Below are positions 36,165 through 44,959 of a DNA stretch of 64,000 nt, one piece after another. Source of the stretch: Campylobacterota bacterium (GTDB lineage: Bacteria > Campylobacterota > Campylobacteria > Campylobacterales > Sulfurimonadaceae); the NCBI GenBank assembly GCA_040752835.1, contig JBFMGG010000004.1, positions 1-64,000 on the forward strand. Reading direction: 5' to 3'. Within the stretch, counting starts at the first letter, position 1. The number at the start of each line of letters is the position of its first letter. The notes beneath the pieces were generated by a model. The model was not told the origin of the DNA. It worked only from the letters and a program-made list of their open reading frames with translations, and did not search any database. Made by a program: the position numbers and the translations under genes.

Positions 36165-36920
36165 CTTTTCGAGGAAATTATAGGCGCTTTGGGTCTGCGA
36201 CGTCACGATGGCCAGCGTTGCGGCAAGGGTCGCCATCAGTACGACGAACGACACCGCGATCTTGATCGGCATCCCGATCACCAGCAGGTTGAACTGCGGC
36301 ATCGTCTTCATCAGCATACCGAAAATGATGTCGGCGAGAATGGAGAGGGCCGTGATCGGAAACGCGATCATAAAGCCCACGACGAACATATTGAGCGTGG
36401 CATGCATGATGTACTGGAACAGCGAAGGGGTAATCATAAATCCCCCCAGGGGGACCTGCGATATCGACGCCGACGCGTAGAGCAAAATCCAGTGGTGCAG
36501 GTCGAAAACGAGTAGTATCATCAATGCGAGCAGAGCCAAAAACTGGCTGACGATCGGCATCGACACCCCCGATTGCGGGTCGATCGCCGAGGCAAGCGAA
36601 AATCCCATCATAAACGATATCTGCCCGCCGGCGAACGTGACAACGTGGTACGCCAACTGCAGTATCGTCCCGACCACCAGCCCAAAGAGCATCTCACCCA
36701 GAATGGCGACGGTAAGGCTCAACGCGTCTGTCGGGATGTTTAGAGGAGGGACGGCACCGAAAAAAAAGACGGTGAAAAAAAAGGCCATTGCCGCTTTGAC
36801 GCTGATGGGGATATTCATGTGGGAAAAAATGGGAACCGCCATGAATAGAGCGGTAAAACGGGTAAACAACAGCAAAAACGCTATCGTCCTCCCTTCGCTG
36901 AACAGCTGCGCCCATTCCAT
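36156..36920 (-). CDS. fliR: flagellar export apparatus protein FliR
   Basis: This 254-residue membrane protein has about six helices. It is part of the FliPQR core of the flagellar type III secretion gate. Family segments are visible: RFTALFMAVPIFSH near residue 22, FGLVVGTILQLAYHVVTFAGGQISFMMGF near residue 80 and the C-terminal FGMLMKTMPQFNLLVIGMPIKI near residue 200. Length is typical. It follows the ABC ATPase gene by 2 bases, the same order as I recall in C. jejuni. Confidence 0.95.
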   Translation of the reverse strand: MEWAQLFSEGRTIAFLLLFTRFTALFMAVPIFSHMNIPISVKAAMAFFFTVFFFGAVPPLNIPTDALSLTVAILGEMLFGLVVGTILQLAYHVVTFAGGQISFMMGFSLASAIDPQSGVSMPIVSQFLALLALMILLVFDLHHWILLYASASISQVPLGGFMITPSLFQYIMHATLNMFVVGFMIAFPITALSILADIIFGMLMKTMPQFNLLVIGMPIKIAVSFVVLMATLAATLAIVTSQTQSAYNFLEKLF

Positions 36921-36922
36921 CG

Positions 36923-37564
36923 CTACACCGCGTCTAGCGTCCCGTTTTGCATCCGGTATACACGGGTGCAGCGACGGGCCAACGCTTCATCGTGGGTCAC
37001 CAAGACCATCCCCGCATCACGCTTTTGAAGATACTCCTCGAATATCCCCATCACCTCTTCGGCCGTGGCATGATCGAGATTGCCCGTCGGCTCGTCCGCG
37101 AAAATGAGGCGCGGTTTTTTGGAGAGGACCCTGGCGATCGATACCCGCTGCTGCTGCCCGCCGGAGAGTTCGGTTACTTTTTGGGTAATGACGCGCTCGA
37201 TTCCAAGCCGCTCGAGCAGTTGCGGGTCGATCGTCTCGTTTGCCAAAAGGGCCGCGACTTCAAGGTTCTCGTACGCACTGAACCCTTTAAAAAGATAGTG
37301 GCTCTGATAAATAAGCCCCAGTTCGTGACGCCGGAGGCGAACCAATTCCGCATCATTGAGTGCGTAAATATCCCGCCCGAACAGTTCCACTCTGCCGCCG
37401 TTGGGACGCAGCATCGTCGAAAGGACATGCATCAACGTCGATTTTCCGCTGCCGCTCACCCCGACGATCGCAATCGATTCGCCGCTTTGCAGACCAAGCG
37501 ATATATCCTCAAACAGCGGATACTCAAATGCATGCGATAAGGATGTGGCGTTTATAAGTGTCAT
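36923..37564 (-). CDS. LolD-type ABC transporter ATP-binding protein
   Basis: This 213-residue ATPase has Walker [10 protein letters not shown] near residue 35, the Q-loop in [10 protein letters not shown] near residue 88, signature LSGGQQQR near residue 135, Walker [13 protein letters not shown] near residue 156 and the switch histidine in VTHDEA near residue 192. It belongs to the MacB/LolD/FtsE group, which works with FtsX-like permeases; none is adjacent. The substrate is therefore unknown, with lipoprotein release one option. The -10 box ends 6 bases before the ATG. Confidence 0.88.
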   Translation of the reverse strand: MTLINATSLSHAFEYPLFEDISLGLQSGESIAIVGVSGSGKSTLMHVLSTMLRPNGGRVELFGRDIYALNDAELVRLRRHELGLIYQSHYLFKGFSAYENLEVAALLANETIDPQLLERLGIERVITQKVTELSGGQQQRVSIARVLSKKPRLIFADEPTGNLDHATAEEVMGIFEEYLQKRDAGMVLVTHDEALARRCTRVYRMQNGTLDAV

Positions 37565-37570
37565 GGAGCA

Positions 37571-37576
37571 ATTATA
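37571..37576 (-). promoter_or_regulatory. -10 box at the start of the ABC ATPase gene
   Basis: TATAAT on the minus strand is separated from the ATG by only TGCTCC. A transcript would start on or next to the ATG. It lies just after the tsf terminator, so the ABC ATPase and fliR probably have their own promoter here. Confidence 0.55.
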
Positions 37577-37590
37577 GGAGAAATTAGATT

Positions 37591-37621
37591 AAGAAAAAGG
37601 AAGGGGTCCCGCCGAAGCGGG
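37591..37621 (-). terminator. terminator after tsf
   Basis: On the minus strand CCCGC-TTCG-GCGGG forms a perfect five-pair stem with a stable UUCG tetraloop (37608-37621). It is followed by a pyrimidine-rich tract with five T (37591-37600). It lies 20 bases after the tsf stop. Confidence 0.75.
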
Positions 37622-37641
37622 CAGAGGATGCGCCCGGAGGC

Positions 37642-38709
37642 TTATCCCATTTGTGCAGCGACTTCGGCAGCGAAGTCGGTGACTTGTTTTTCGATACCTT
37701 CGCCGACTTCATACTTGATGAATTCGACGATCTCGGCAGTACCGCCGTGTTTCGCGGCTTCTTTGGCAACCGCTTCGGCTACCGTCAAAGAGTCGTCCAT
37801 GACGTATTTCTGGTCAAGAAGCGCCAGCTCTTTGTCCAGCGTCGTGTTGTCGTCAACGAAACGGGCAAGTTTACCCGGGATGATGTTAGCCCAGATTTTC
37901 TCCGGTTTTCCCTCTGCGGCGAGTTCGGCTTTGATCGCCTCTTCCGCAGCCGCCATCACTTCGGGAGTGAGTTGTGACATAGAGATATACTGGGGAACGT
38001 TTTTAAGCGGTTTTTTCAAACGCGCAAGTTCTTCGTTCTCGGTTTTGATCGCTTCGATACGTCCGATTGTTTCGGCTTCGACGAATGACGCGTCGAAATC
38101 TTTGTACGAAAGGACCGAAGGTTTCATCGCCGCAGCGTGCATCGCGATGTTTTTGAGCATCGGAGCCATAAGCTCGGCCGTTTTCTGGCTGTCGCATTTG
38201 GCCGCTACGAGAACGCCTACGCGGCCGTTTGAGTGGACGTAGCCGTTCACCGCGCCGTTTTCGCCGGCATTGAGCGTTACGAAACGGCGGGTAACGATTT
38301 TTTCACCGATACGGGCGACTTGAGCAGTGAAATACTCCGAAAAAGTCCCGGTTTCGTATGACGACTCGTTCAGCTCTTCAAGAGTGCTGACGCCGGTCGT
38401 AAAAATGTGTGCCGCAGTATTGCCGACAAGGGCGATAAAACCGTCGTTTTTCGCGACGAAGTCGGTTTCGGAGTTGATCTCGACGAGCGATGCCGAAGCA
38501 AACGTATCGGCGACTTTCAGCCCCAGAAGGCCTTCTGCCGCAACACGGTCCGCTTTTTTGGCCGTTTGAGCCATACCTCGGTCACGGAGCCACTCTTTGG
38601 CTTTCTCCATGTCTCCTTCGGATTCGGTCAGAGCCTTTTTACAATCCATCATGGGCGCATCGGTTGCTTCCCGAAGCGCTTTTACCATTGCTGCTGTAAT
38701 TTCTGCCAT
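37642..38709 (-). CDS. tsf: translation elongation factor Ts
   Basis: This 355-residue protein regenerates EF-Tu-GTP. The N-terminal UBA-like domain ([20 protein letters not shown]) and the EF-Tu contact block [15 protein letters not shown] near residue 75 are intact. The long C-terminal part agrees with the larger EF-Ts of Campylobacterota. It follows rpsB by 2 bases in the usual rpsB-tsf unit. Confidence 0.97.
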   Translation of the reverse strand: MAEITAAMVKALREATDAPMMDCKKALTESEGDMEKAKEWLRDRGMAQTAKKADRVAAEGLLGLKVADTFASASLVEINSETDFVAKNDGFIALVGNTAAHIFTTGVSTLEELNESSYETGTFSEYFTAQVARIGEKIVTRRFVTLNAGENGAVNGYVHSNGRVGVLVAAKCDSQKTAELMAPMLKNIAMHAAAMKPSVLSYKDFDASFVEAETIGRIEAIKTENEELARLKKPLKNVPQYISMSQLTPEVMAAAEEAIKAELAAEGKPEKIWANIIPGKLARFVDDNTTLDKELALLDQKYVMDDSLTVAEAVAKEAAKHGGTAEIVEFIKYEVGEGIEKQVTDFAAEVAAQMG

Positions 38710-38711
38710 GA

Positions 38712-39488
38712 TTACGCTTCCTCTGCGACTTCTTCGCTTGCCGCAGCTTCTTCGGCCGCAGCTTCAACCGCTACTTCTTCTTCGGCAACGGCTTCATCGC
38801 TTCCGCCGTTAGCCAGTGCTTTACCTTCGAGAACCGCTTCGGCCATTTCTTTACAGAAAAGCTGTATAGAACGGATCGCGTCGTCGTTACCCGGGATGGG
38901 GATGTCGATGACGTCGGGATCACAGTTGGTATCCAGAGGAGCAACTACTTTGATTCCGAGGTTGCGCGCTTCCTGAACCGCGATGTGTTCTTTTACCGCA
39001 TCGATAACGAACATCATGTCGGGAAGCGTTTTCATGTGGCGGATACCGCCGAGGTACGCGATCAGTTTTTGTTTCTGGCGTTCCATCATCAGCGCTTCTT
39101 TTTTGGTCAGAAGGTTAACCTGCCCGCTGCTTTGCATCTCTTCGATGATGTCGAGTTTGCGGATCGATTTCTGGATTGTCGGGAAGTTGGTGAGCATTCC
39201 GCCCAACCAGCGGTTGTCAACGTATGGCATGCCGCATTTTTCAGCCGCTTCGCGGATCGCTACGCGCGCTTGTTTTTTCGTACCGACGAACAGAACGGTT
39301 TTCCCTTCCGCCGCAGCGTCAACGACTTGCTGATACGCATTGCGGAAATAACGCAATGTTTTTTGGAGGTCGATGATGTAAATGTTTTTGCGGACGCCGA
39401 AAATGTATTTTTTCATTTTCGGGTTCCAGCGACGTGTTTGGTGACCGAAGTGGACACCACATTCGAGAAGGTCTTTCATTGTGACCAT
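38712..39488 (-). CDS. rpsB: 30S ribosomal protein S2
   Basis: This is a 258-residue protein from the ATG at 39488 (AGGAGTCACAC upstream); the open frame beyond that is leader sequence. The S2 blocks [19 protein letters not shown] near residue 7, FVGTKKQA near residue 63 and [15 protein letters not shown] near residue 84 are complete. The C-terminus ends in a Glu/Ala-rich tail of about 35 residues. It heads the rpsB-tsf operon. Confidence 0.97.
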   Translation of the reverse strand: MVTMKDLLECGVHFGHQTRRWNPKMKKYIFGVRKNIYIIDLQKTLRYFRNAYQQVVDAAAEGKTVLFVGTKKQARVAIREAAEKCGMPYVDNRWLGGMLTNFPTIQKSIRKLDIIEEMQSSGQVNLLTKKEALMMERQKQKLIAYLGGIRHMKTLPDMMFVIDAVKEHIAVQEARNLGIKVVAPLDTNCDPDVIDIPIPGNDDAIRSIQLFCKEMAEAVLEGKALANGGSDEAVAEEEVAVEAAAEEAAASEEVAEEA

Positions 39489-39551
39489 GTGTGACTCCTG
39501 AGGAGAGATATTTAGTTTGTTCTTCGTTTTCTTGGGCGACCGCGGACAGGG

Positions 39552-39566
39552 CCGATGAACCATCGG
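39552..39566 (-). promoter_or_regulatory. hairpin in the rpsB leader
   Basis: CCGATG-GTT-CATCGG forms a perfect six-pair stem 64 bases before the rpsB start and about 75 bases after the likely transcription start. It lies in a GC-rich part of an otherwise AT-rich leader. S2 represses its own mRNA through leader structures in other bacteria; this may be an equivalent. Confidence 0.45.
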
Positions 39567-39639
39567 TTGCACGAGAACGGCGGTGCGCTTGCGATTTTTT
39601 TCTCGAGGCCGTCGTGAAACGGGAGAGAAAATCGTGCGG

Positions 39640-39645
39640 ATTATA
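39640..39645 (-). promoter_or_regulatory. -10 box for rpsB-tsf
   Basis: A perfect minus-strand TATAAT (in CAGTATAATCCG) lies about 150 bases upstream of rpsB, leaving a structured leader of roughly 145 bases. The 306-base gap 39489-39794 holds this promoter, the leader hairpin and the divergent DUF3373 promoter. Confidence 0.65.
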
Positions 39646-39736
39646 CTGAAATAGAGCTTAATTTAATCTGTGTTTAATGATGTGCGCAACGTCACGTTTT
39701 TATCACACAAATTTCAACTTATTCAAATTACTTTTA

Positions 39737-39742
39737 TATAAT
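39737..39742 (+). promoter_or_regulatory. -10 box for the DUF3373 gene
   Basis: TATAAT within CTTTTATATAATTTTTG lies 52 bases before the ATG at 39795. The upstream stretch is AT-rich with T-tracts, as in strong Campylobacterota promoters. Confidence 0.6.
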
Positions 39743-39794
39743 TTTTGTTAATATCGCCACACTACCTGACGCGCGGATGATCAGATAAGGAGAA

Positions 39795-41312
39795 ATGATG
39801 ACTCAACGGATAATGGTTTCGGTAGCCGCCGCGGCATTCCTGACAACCGGAGCGACCGCCAACGACGCTTTACTGGAGCGGTTCGAAAAAATGGAAAGAG
39901 AGATGGCGGCGCTCAAAGCCGAGCTCAATGCGCTCAAAAACGAAAACGCCAAACTCTCTTCGCGGCTTTCAACCCCTGATGCCGACGCTCCCAAAACAAC
40001 GGTCGCCTCATCGTCCAAACTCGATGAAACGCTCGAAGAGATGCAAGACCAGATCGACGATCTGAACAAAAAAACCAATAACGATAATCTCAAATGGGGG
40101 GTCGATTTCCGCACCAGCGTCGATAATCTCCGCTATGAAATGGCCGACGGAACCACCCGCAAAAACGATGCCCTTTTCAGCAACCGCCTATGGCTGAACA
40201 TGAGTTACGCCGCCAACGAAAACATCAGCTTCACCGGTCAGCTCGCCTACAACAAAATTTTCGGCGAACGCTCCATGGCCTCCTCTTCGGCGCCGTTCGA
40301 AGGATTTGACTGGGTCAGCAACGAATCGGCCTATAATGACGAGCTCCGCGTCCGCTCGGCCTATTTCCTCTACACCGACGACGAATTTTTCGGCGCCGAT
40401 GTCCCCTGGACGTTCAGTATCGGTCGGCGCCCCTCTACCGAAGGGCACCTGATCAACCTGCGCGACGATGTCGACGCTTCCTCGCCCCTGGCCCATGCGA
40501 TCAATGTCGAATTTGACGGGATGAGCGCCAAATTCGGCACCGAAGAGATCGTCGGGCTCGAGGGATCGTATTTCAAACTGTGCGCCGGACGGGGAATGAG
40601 CAATGCCGAACCCCGTTTTGCCGCGGCTCCCTACAGCGGTGAAGACGCACTTACGAGTAACAACGACATGGTCGGCATCATCGTCGTCCCCTACGACGAC
40701 AAACAATACAGTACCGGCTTTCAGTATACCTACGCGGTCAACCTTATCGACACCACCACGCCCAGCTCTACAACGATGGAAGCGGTAGGGGGGCTCCACA
40801 CCGCCACTGCGTTTGCAATGGTGAACGGCATCGGAGACGGGATCAGCGACTTCCTCGATGATACGACGGTATTCATCAGCGGTGCAATGTCGCGGACCGA
40901 CCCCGATGCGGGTAAACAGGGGATGCTCGGTTCGACCGACGCCAAAACCGGTTACAGCTACTGGATCGGTACACAGTTTCCCTCTCTCATCAGCGAGGAG
41001 GGACGCTGGGGGATCGAATTCAATCACGGTTCGAACTACTGGCGTCCCATAACGTACGGTGAAGATACTATGATCGGATCTAAAATCGCCGCACGGGGTG
41101 ACGCGTACGAAGTCTACTTTACCGAACCCCTCGTCGACGACATCCTTTCGTTCCAGCTCCGTTACACCTACATCGACTACGACTATACCGGAAGCAACGG
41201 TTTCTTCGGAAGTTCAAGCGGAACCCCCACCGCGATCGGCGACGTTTCCAGCGGCACCAGTGCCGTCGACAAAGCGCAAGACATCCGCGCCTATCTCCGT
41301 TACCGTTTTTAA
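39795..41312 (+). CDS. DUF3373-type outer-membrane beta-barrel protein
   Basis: This 505-residue protein has a signal peptide (cut near TTGATA-ND, residue 23), a coiled-coil segment (about 26-55 and 75-95, ERFEKMEREMAALKAEL) and then a long beta-rich domain with alternating aromatic/polar strands. It ends in YLRYRF, with a C-terminal phenylalanine as expected for BAM-inserted barrels. The combination of periplasmic coiled coil and barrel resembles DUF3373 proteins of the Campylobacterota, believed to be porin-like. The promoter and the AAGGAG site are strong, so it is probably abundant. Confidence 0.82.
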   Translation: MMTQRIMVSVAAAAFLTTGATANDALLERFEKMEREMAALKAELNALKNENAKLSSRLSTPDADAPKTTVASSSKLDETLEEMQDQIDDLNKKTNNDNLKWGVDFRTSVDNLRYEMADGTTRKNDALFSNRLWLNMSYAANENISFTGQLAYNKIFGERSMASSSAPFEGFDWVSNESAYNDELRVRSAYFLYTDDEFFGADVPWTFSIGRRPSTEGHLINLRDDVDASSPLAHAINVEFDGMSAKFGTEEIVGLEGSYFKLCAGRGMSNAEPRFAAAPYSGEDALTSNNDMVGIIVVPYDDKQYSTGFQYTYAVNLIDTTTPSSTTMEAVGGLHTATAFAMVNGIGDGISDFLDDTTVFISGAMSRTDPDAGKQGMLGSTDAKTGYSYWIGTQFPSLISEEGRWGIEFNHGSNYWRPITYGEDTMIGSKIAARGDAYEVYFTEPLVDDILSFQLRYTYIDYDYTGSNGFFGSSSGTPTAIGDVSSGTSAVDKAQDIRAYLRYRF

Positions 41313-41329
41313 GAGAAGATTTTTATATA

Positions 41330-41352
41330 CCGCCGGGATTTGATTCCGGCGG
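41330..41352. terminator. bidirectional terminator between DUF3373 gene and bcp
   Basis: CCGCCGG at 41330-41336 pairs with CCGGCGG at 41346-41352, with further inner pairs (GAT/ATT), in the 53-base gap between two converging genes. Short T runs lie on both sides, so it can serve both strands. Confidence 0.65.
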
Positions 41353-41365
41353 CCGCACTTTTCCA

Positions 41366-41836
41366 TCACCCGTTTTGCAGCGTGGCCAGTTCCTCTTTGA
41401 CTTTGGCAACATGATCTTTCACTTTCACGTTTGTCCATACCGCACGTACCGTCCCTTTAGGATCGATGATGTACGTCGAACGGACGATTCCCATATATTC
41501 TTTCCCGTAATTCTTTTTCAGCGCCCACACACCGTAATCTTGCATCATCTGCGTCGTCGGATCACTGAGCAGCGTGATGCCGAGGTTTTGTTTGGCAATG
41601 AAATTGCGGTGGGATTTGGTGCTGTCGGCACTTACCCCTAGAATGATCGCCCCGAGGTCGTCGTATTCGTCCATCGCGGCACTGAATTCACACGCTTCGG
41701 TCGTACATCCGGGCGTCGAATCTTTGGGATAAAAGTAAAGCACAATCCATTTACCCCGCAGATCGCGTGAACATATCTCTACATCATCCTGGTTACTCAA
41801 ACAAAAATCGGGAGCCGCAGTTCCTACTTCCAACAT
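41366..41836 (-). CDS. bcp: thioredoxin-dependent peroxiredoxin (Bcp/PrxQ)
   Basis: This 156-residue peroxidase removes hydrogen peroxide and organic peroxides using thioredoxin. The active site is PKDSTPGCTTEACEF near residues 39-53, with the peroxidatic Cys and the resolving Cys five residues later, typical of the PrxQ/Bcp type. It lies 12 bases after the aldehyde dehydrogenase gene and is probably cotranscribed. Thioredoxin and its reductase are elsewhere in the window. Confidence 0.95.
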   Translation of the reverse strand: MLEVGTAAPDFCLSNQDDVEICSRDLRGKWIVLYFYPKDSTPGCTTEACEFSAAMDEYDDLGAIILGVSADSTKSHRNFIAKQNLGITLLSDPTTQMMQDYGVWALKKNYGKEYMGIVRSTYIIDPKGTVRAVWTNVKVKDHVAKVKEELATLQNG

Positions 41837-41848
41837 GTAATTTCCTTC

Positions 41849-43264
41849 TTATAAAATAACAATCGATTTGATTTCGGTAAACTCTTCGATCGCAAAACGG
41901 GGGCCTTCACGCCCAACGCCGCTGAGTTTCACCCCGCCGTAGGGCTGTATGTCGAAACGCAGCGTCGGCATATCGTTGATGACGACTCCCCCCGCCTCGC
42001 ACTCGTCGATCATTTTCTTGACGTGGGAAAGGTTGTTGGTGAAGACCGAAAACTGCAATCCGTAGGGGGAATTGTTCATCCGCATCACCGCATCGTCGAT
42101 CCCTTCGACTTTCACCAGACTGACGATCGGGGCGAATACCTCCTCGCACACGATCTTCATCGATTCGGTCACATCGGCCATGACGCAGGGGTAAAAAATC
42201 CGCCCTTCCCGCCGCGGCGGCGTCAATGCCCGAGCCCCTTCGGCAATCGCGCTTTCTACCCAATTCATCGCTCTCATTGCCGCTTCGTCATTGATCAGCG
42301 GCCCCAGAAACGTCCCTTCGTCATAGGGGGAACCGACAACAAGCGCGGCGGTAGCCTCGGCCATCTTCGCGGCAAATGCGTCGTATACCGATGCATCGAC
42401 GTAAATGCGCTGCAGCGAGATGCAGACCTGCCCGGAATTGACGAAAGCGCCGATGGCGCAACGTTGCGCGGCATATTCGAGGTCGGCGTCCGCATCGATG
42501 TAAGTTGCGGCGTTCCCTCCCAGTTCCAGACTCACTTTTTTGATTCCGGCATTTTTGGTGATGATGTTCCCAACCCCGACCGATCCGGTAAAGCTGACGA
42601 CGCGCGGAATGTCGCTGGAGACGAGCGTGCCGCCCACTTCGGCATCGCCGTAAACGACGCTAAGGGCATCGGGAACGGCGTAAGGGCTTTCAATGAAAAG
42701 CTCGGCCAGCTTGTAGGCGCACAACGGCGCCTCTGGGGTCGGCTTCAAGACGACCGCATTACCCGACACCAATGCCGGGGCAAGCTTGTGCGCGACGAGG
42801 TTAAGGGGGAAATTGAACGGGGTGATCGCCACGATGACCCCCGCACTTTCGCGTCGCCAGTACGCGTGGGCGCTTCTTCCGCTCTCCATCGCGTCGGTAT
42901 TGATCGTCTCACCGTGCATGGTCCGCATCGTTTCGGCCGACAAGGTGATCGTTTCGATGCATCGGTCGACTTCAATCCGGGCATACGTTATCGGCTTGCC
43001 GACTTCGTCGCACAACACCCGCGCAAACTCTTCACGGCGCTCGCGAAGTCTCGCCGCGACGTCGTTGAGCCACGCGCACCGGCGATGCAACGGAGTTTTT
43101 CTGGCCGTTTTGGCCGCTTTTTCGGCAATCGTGAGGGCCCGCAGAGCATCCTCGGCACCGCATACCCCCCATCGGGAGACGACCTTTCCGTCATACGGAC
43201 TTTTCCGTTCGGCGTATCGGGCCGGTTGGGTCCGCGTCGATCCCATCCATACATGTGCATCCAT
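41849..43264 (-). CDS. NAD(P)-dependent aldehyde dehydrogenase
   Basis: This 471-residue enzyme has the aldehyde dehydrogenase fold. The cofactor block TPFNFPLNLVAHKLAPAL is near residue 148, FTGSVGVG near residue 222, the catalytic glutamate in SLELGGN near residue 244 and the catalytic cysteine in NSGQVCISLQR near residue 278. The sequence type resembles the lactaldehyde/glyceraldehyde-phosphate group rather than betaine aldehyde dehydrogenases, but the substrate cannot be fixed. A TATAAT box at 43317-43322 and AGGAATGCG precede the start. Confidence 0.88.
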   Translation of the reverse strand: MDAHVWMGSTRTQPARYAERKSPYDGKVVSRWGVCGAEDALRALTIAEKAAKTARKTPLHRRCAWLNDVAARLRERREEFARVLCDEVGKPITYARIEVDRCIETITLSAETMRTMHGETINTDAMESGRSAHAYWRRESAGVIVAITPFNFPLNLVAHKLAPALVSGNAVVLKPTPEAPLCAYKLAELFIESPYAVPDALSVVYGDAEVGGTLVSSDIPRVVSFTGSVGVGNIITKNAGIKKVSLELGGNAATYIDADADLEYAAQRCAIGAFVNSGQVCISLQRIYVDASVYDAFAAKMAEATAALVVGSPYDEGTFLGPLINDEAAMRAMNWVESAIAEGARALTPPRREGRIFYPCVMADVTESMKIVCEEVFAPIVSLVKVEGIDDAVMRMNNSPYGLQFSVFTNNLSHVKKMIDECEAGGVVINDMPTLRFDIQPYGGVKLSGVGREGPRFAIEEFTEIKSIVIL

Positions 43265-43316
43265 AGCGCATTCCTGTTGTCGAAATTGATTCTGATGAAT
43301 GTTTCAATTATACAAA

Positions 43317-43322
43317 CCCCCA
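43317..43322 (-). promoter_or_regulatory. -10 box for aldehyde dehydrogenase-bcp
   Basis: Minus-strand TATAAT (in TTGTATAATTGAAAC) lies 53 bases before the aldehyde dehydrogenase ATG. It probably drives both this gene and bcp. Confidence 0.6.
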
Positions 43323-43408
43323 CCTAAAATGAGGGAGAAGAAACCGTTTTAAGGAATCTCTTGATGAAAACCTCTTAGAATGTGTCCCAAAAATACGCAG
43401 GGGATTTT

Positions 43409-43858
43409 ATGCTGGAACTCAAGATTACTGACGGTGTTTTAGGGGTACGCCCGCCGGTGACCAAACCGCATCCGGGCTTTTATTTCCAGGTTGGGGAAGA
43501 ACGGTTTCGTAAACTGGTCGACGACCACTACGAGATGATACGCAACAGCGACATTTCGTTTTTGTTCCCGATTCATGACGAAGAGGATTTCGCCGCAGCC
43601 AAAAAACACGCCGCCGACTTTTTGATCCAGATCTGCGGCGGTCCCGATTATTTTGCCCAGACGCGGGGGGAACCGCGGATGGTGGGCCGTCACGCACCGT
43701 TTAGAATCGACGAGGCCGCACGCCGCCGATGGCTCGAATTTTACGCGAAGCTCCTCCCCGAACTCGAAAACGAGGGGGTCAGCCCCGAATACATCGAGTC
43801 GTTCTGGAATTACCTCGATGTCTTCTCGATCTGGATGATTAACACTCCGAACCATTGA
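43409..43858 (+). CDS. truncated hemoglobin, group II-like
   Basis: This is a 149-residue globin from the ATG at 43409 (AGGGGA upstream); a GTG nine codons earlier is less likely. The segment CGGPDYFAQTRGEPRM followed by GRHAPF contains the proximal histidine of the heme pocket and matches group II truncated hemoglobins, with a trailing tryptophan (RRWLEF). There is an N-terminal extension of about 25 residues with PPVTKPHPGFYF. Likely roles are oxygen, nitric oxide or sulfide handling. It ends in a good terminator. Confidence 0.85.
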   Translation: MLELKITDGVLGVRPPVTKPHPGFYFQVGEERFRKLVDDHYEMIRNSDISFLFPIHDEEDFAAAKKHAADFLIQICGGPDYFAQTRGEPRMVGRHAPFRIDEAARRRWLEFYAKLLPELENEGVSPEYIESFWNYLDVFSIWMINTPNH

Positions 43859-43868
43859 GAAGCCGAAA

Positions 43869-43895
43869 GCGGGGGTTTTCCCCGCACTCTTTCTT
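43869..43895 (+). terminator. terminator after the hemoglobin gene
   Basis: GCGGGG (43869-43874) and CCCCGC (43880-43885) form a six-pair stem with a five-base loop, followed by a T-rich ACTCTTTCTT. It starts 11 bases after the stop codon. Confidence 0.7.
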
Positions 43896-43989
43896 ATCGT
43901 CCGCCGCATCCCGTTCTTTTCTTCTTAATAAACCTTAAACCCCATCTTGGTTAAAATCTTCCAATTTTTTTCTACCGGAGACCTTTCTC

Positions 43990-44910
43990 ATGAACGAAGC
44001 CAAATACATTTGGATGAACGGCAAAATGCTCCCCTGGAGCGAGGCAAAAATTCACGTCCTCTCGCATACCCTCCACTACGGTAACGGAGCCATCGAGGGT
44101 ACCAAAGCGTACAAAACGCCCAAGGGATACGCGATCTTTCGCCTGAACGACCATACCAAACGCCTGATTGAATCGGCGAAAATGACCCTCATCAACGTCC
44201 CGTACACCATCGAAGAGCTCAATGCGGCCCAGATCGAACTTCTCAAGGCCAACGGCTTTACGGGGGAAAACGTCTACCTCCGCCCGATCGTCTACCTCGG
44301 ATACGGCGTCATGGGCGTTTATCACAAAGAAGCCCCCGTCGAAGTAGCGGTTGCGGCGTGGGAATGGGGCGCATACCTCGGTGAAGAAGGGATGAAACGG
44401 GGTATCCGCCTGAAAATCTCTTCGTTCAGCCGCCCGAACAACAAATCGAACATGGGAAAAGCCAAAGCGGTCGGAAACTACCTCAACAGCCAGATGGCCA
44501 AATTCGAAGCGGTCGAAGCGGGCTACGACGAAGCGCTCCTGCTGGATGATGAAGGGTACGTTGCCGAAGCGAGCGGTGCGGCGTTCTTTATGATTAAAGA
44601 CAGCGAGATCATCACTCCGCCCAACGACAACTCGCTCGCTTCGATCACCCAGAAAACGGTCATCGAACTGGCCGAATACCTCGGGTACAAAGTGACCCGC
44701 CGCCGCATCAGCCGCGAAGAGATCTACACCGCCGACGAAGCGTTCCTCACCGGGACCGCGGCGGAGCTCACCCCGGTGCGCGAAGTCGACGCACGGGTAC
44801 TCGGCGCCGGCGGACGCGGACCCATTACCGAAAAACTTCAGAGCGGTTATTTCGACATCGTCTGCGGACGCAATGCCGATTTCGACCATTATTTGACGTA
44901 CATTGACTAA
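43990..44910 (+). CDS. ilvE: branched-chain amino acid aminotransferase
   Basis: This 306-residue fold-type IV PLP enzyme carries out the last step of valine, leucine and isoleucine synthesis. Landmarks are HTLHYGNGAIEGTKAY near residue 28, the PLP lysine in NMGKAKAVGNYLNS near residue 158, EASGAAFFMI near residue 195 and the FLTGTAAELTPV loop near residue 252. A GGAGACC site precedes the ATG. The next gene is the SPFH protein, an order I also recall from C. jejuni. Confidence 0.96.
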   Translation: MNEAKYIWMNGKMLPWSEAKIHVLSHTLHYGNGAIEGTKAYKTPKGYAIFRLNDHTKRLIESAKMTLINVPYTIEELNAAQIELLKANGFTGENVYLRPIVYLGYGVMGVYHKEAPVEVAVAAWEWGAYLGEEGMKRGIRLKISSFSRPNNKSNMGKAKAVGNYLNSQMAKFEAVEAGYDEALLLDDEGYVAEASGAAFFMIKDSEIITPPNDNSLASITQKTVIELAEYLGYKVTRRRISREEIYTADEAFLTGTAAELTPVREVDARVLGAGGRGPITEKLQSGYFDIVCGRNADFDHYLTYID

Positions 44911-44959
44911 ATTTGGGTATAACTGCACCCATCCATTACAGATCAGAAGAGGACACTAG

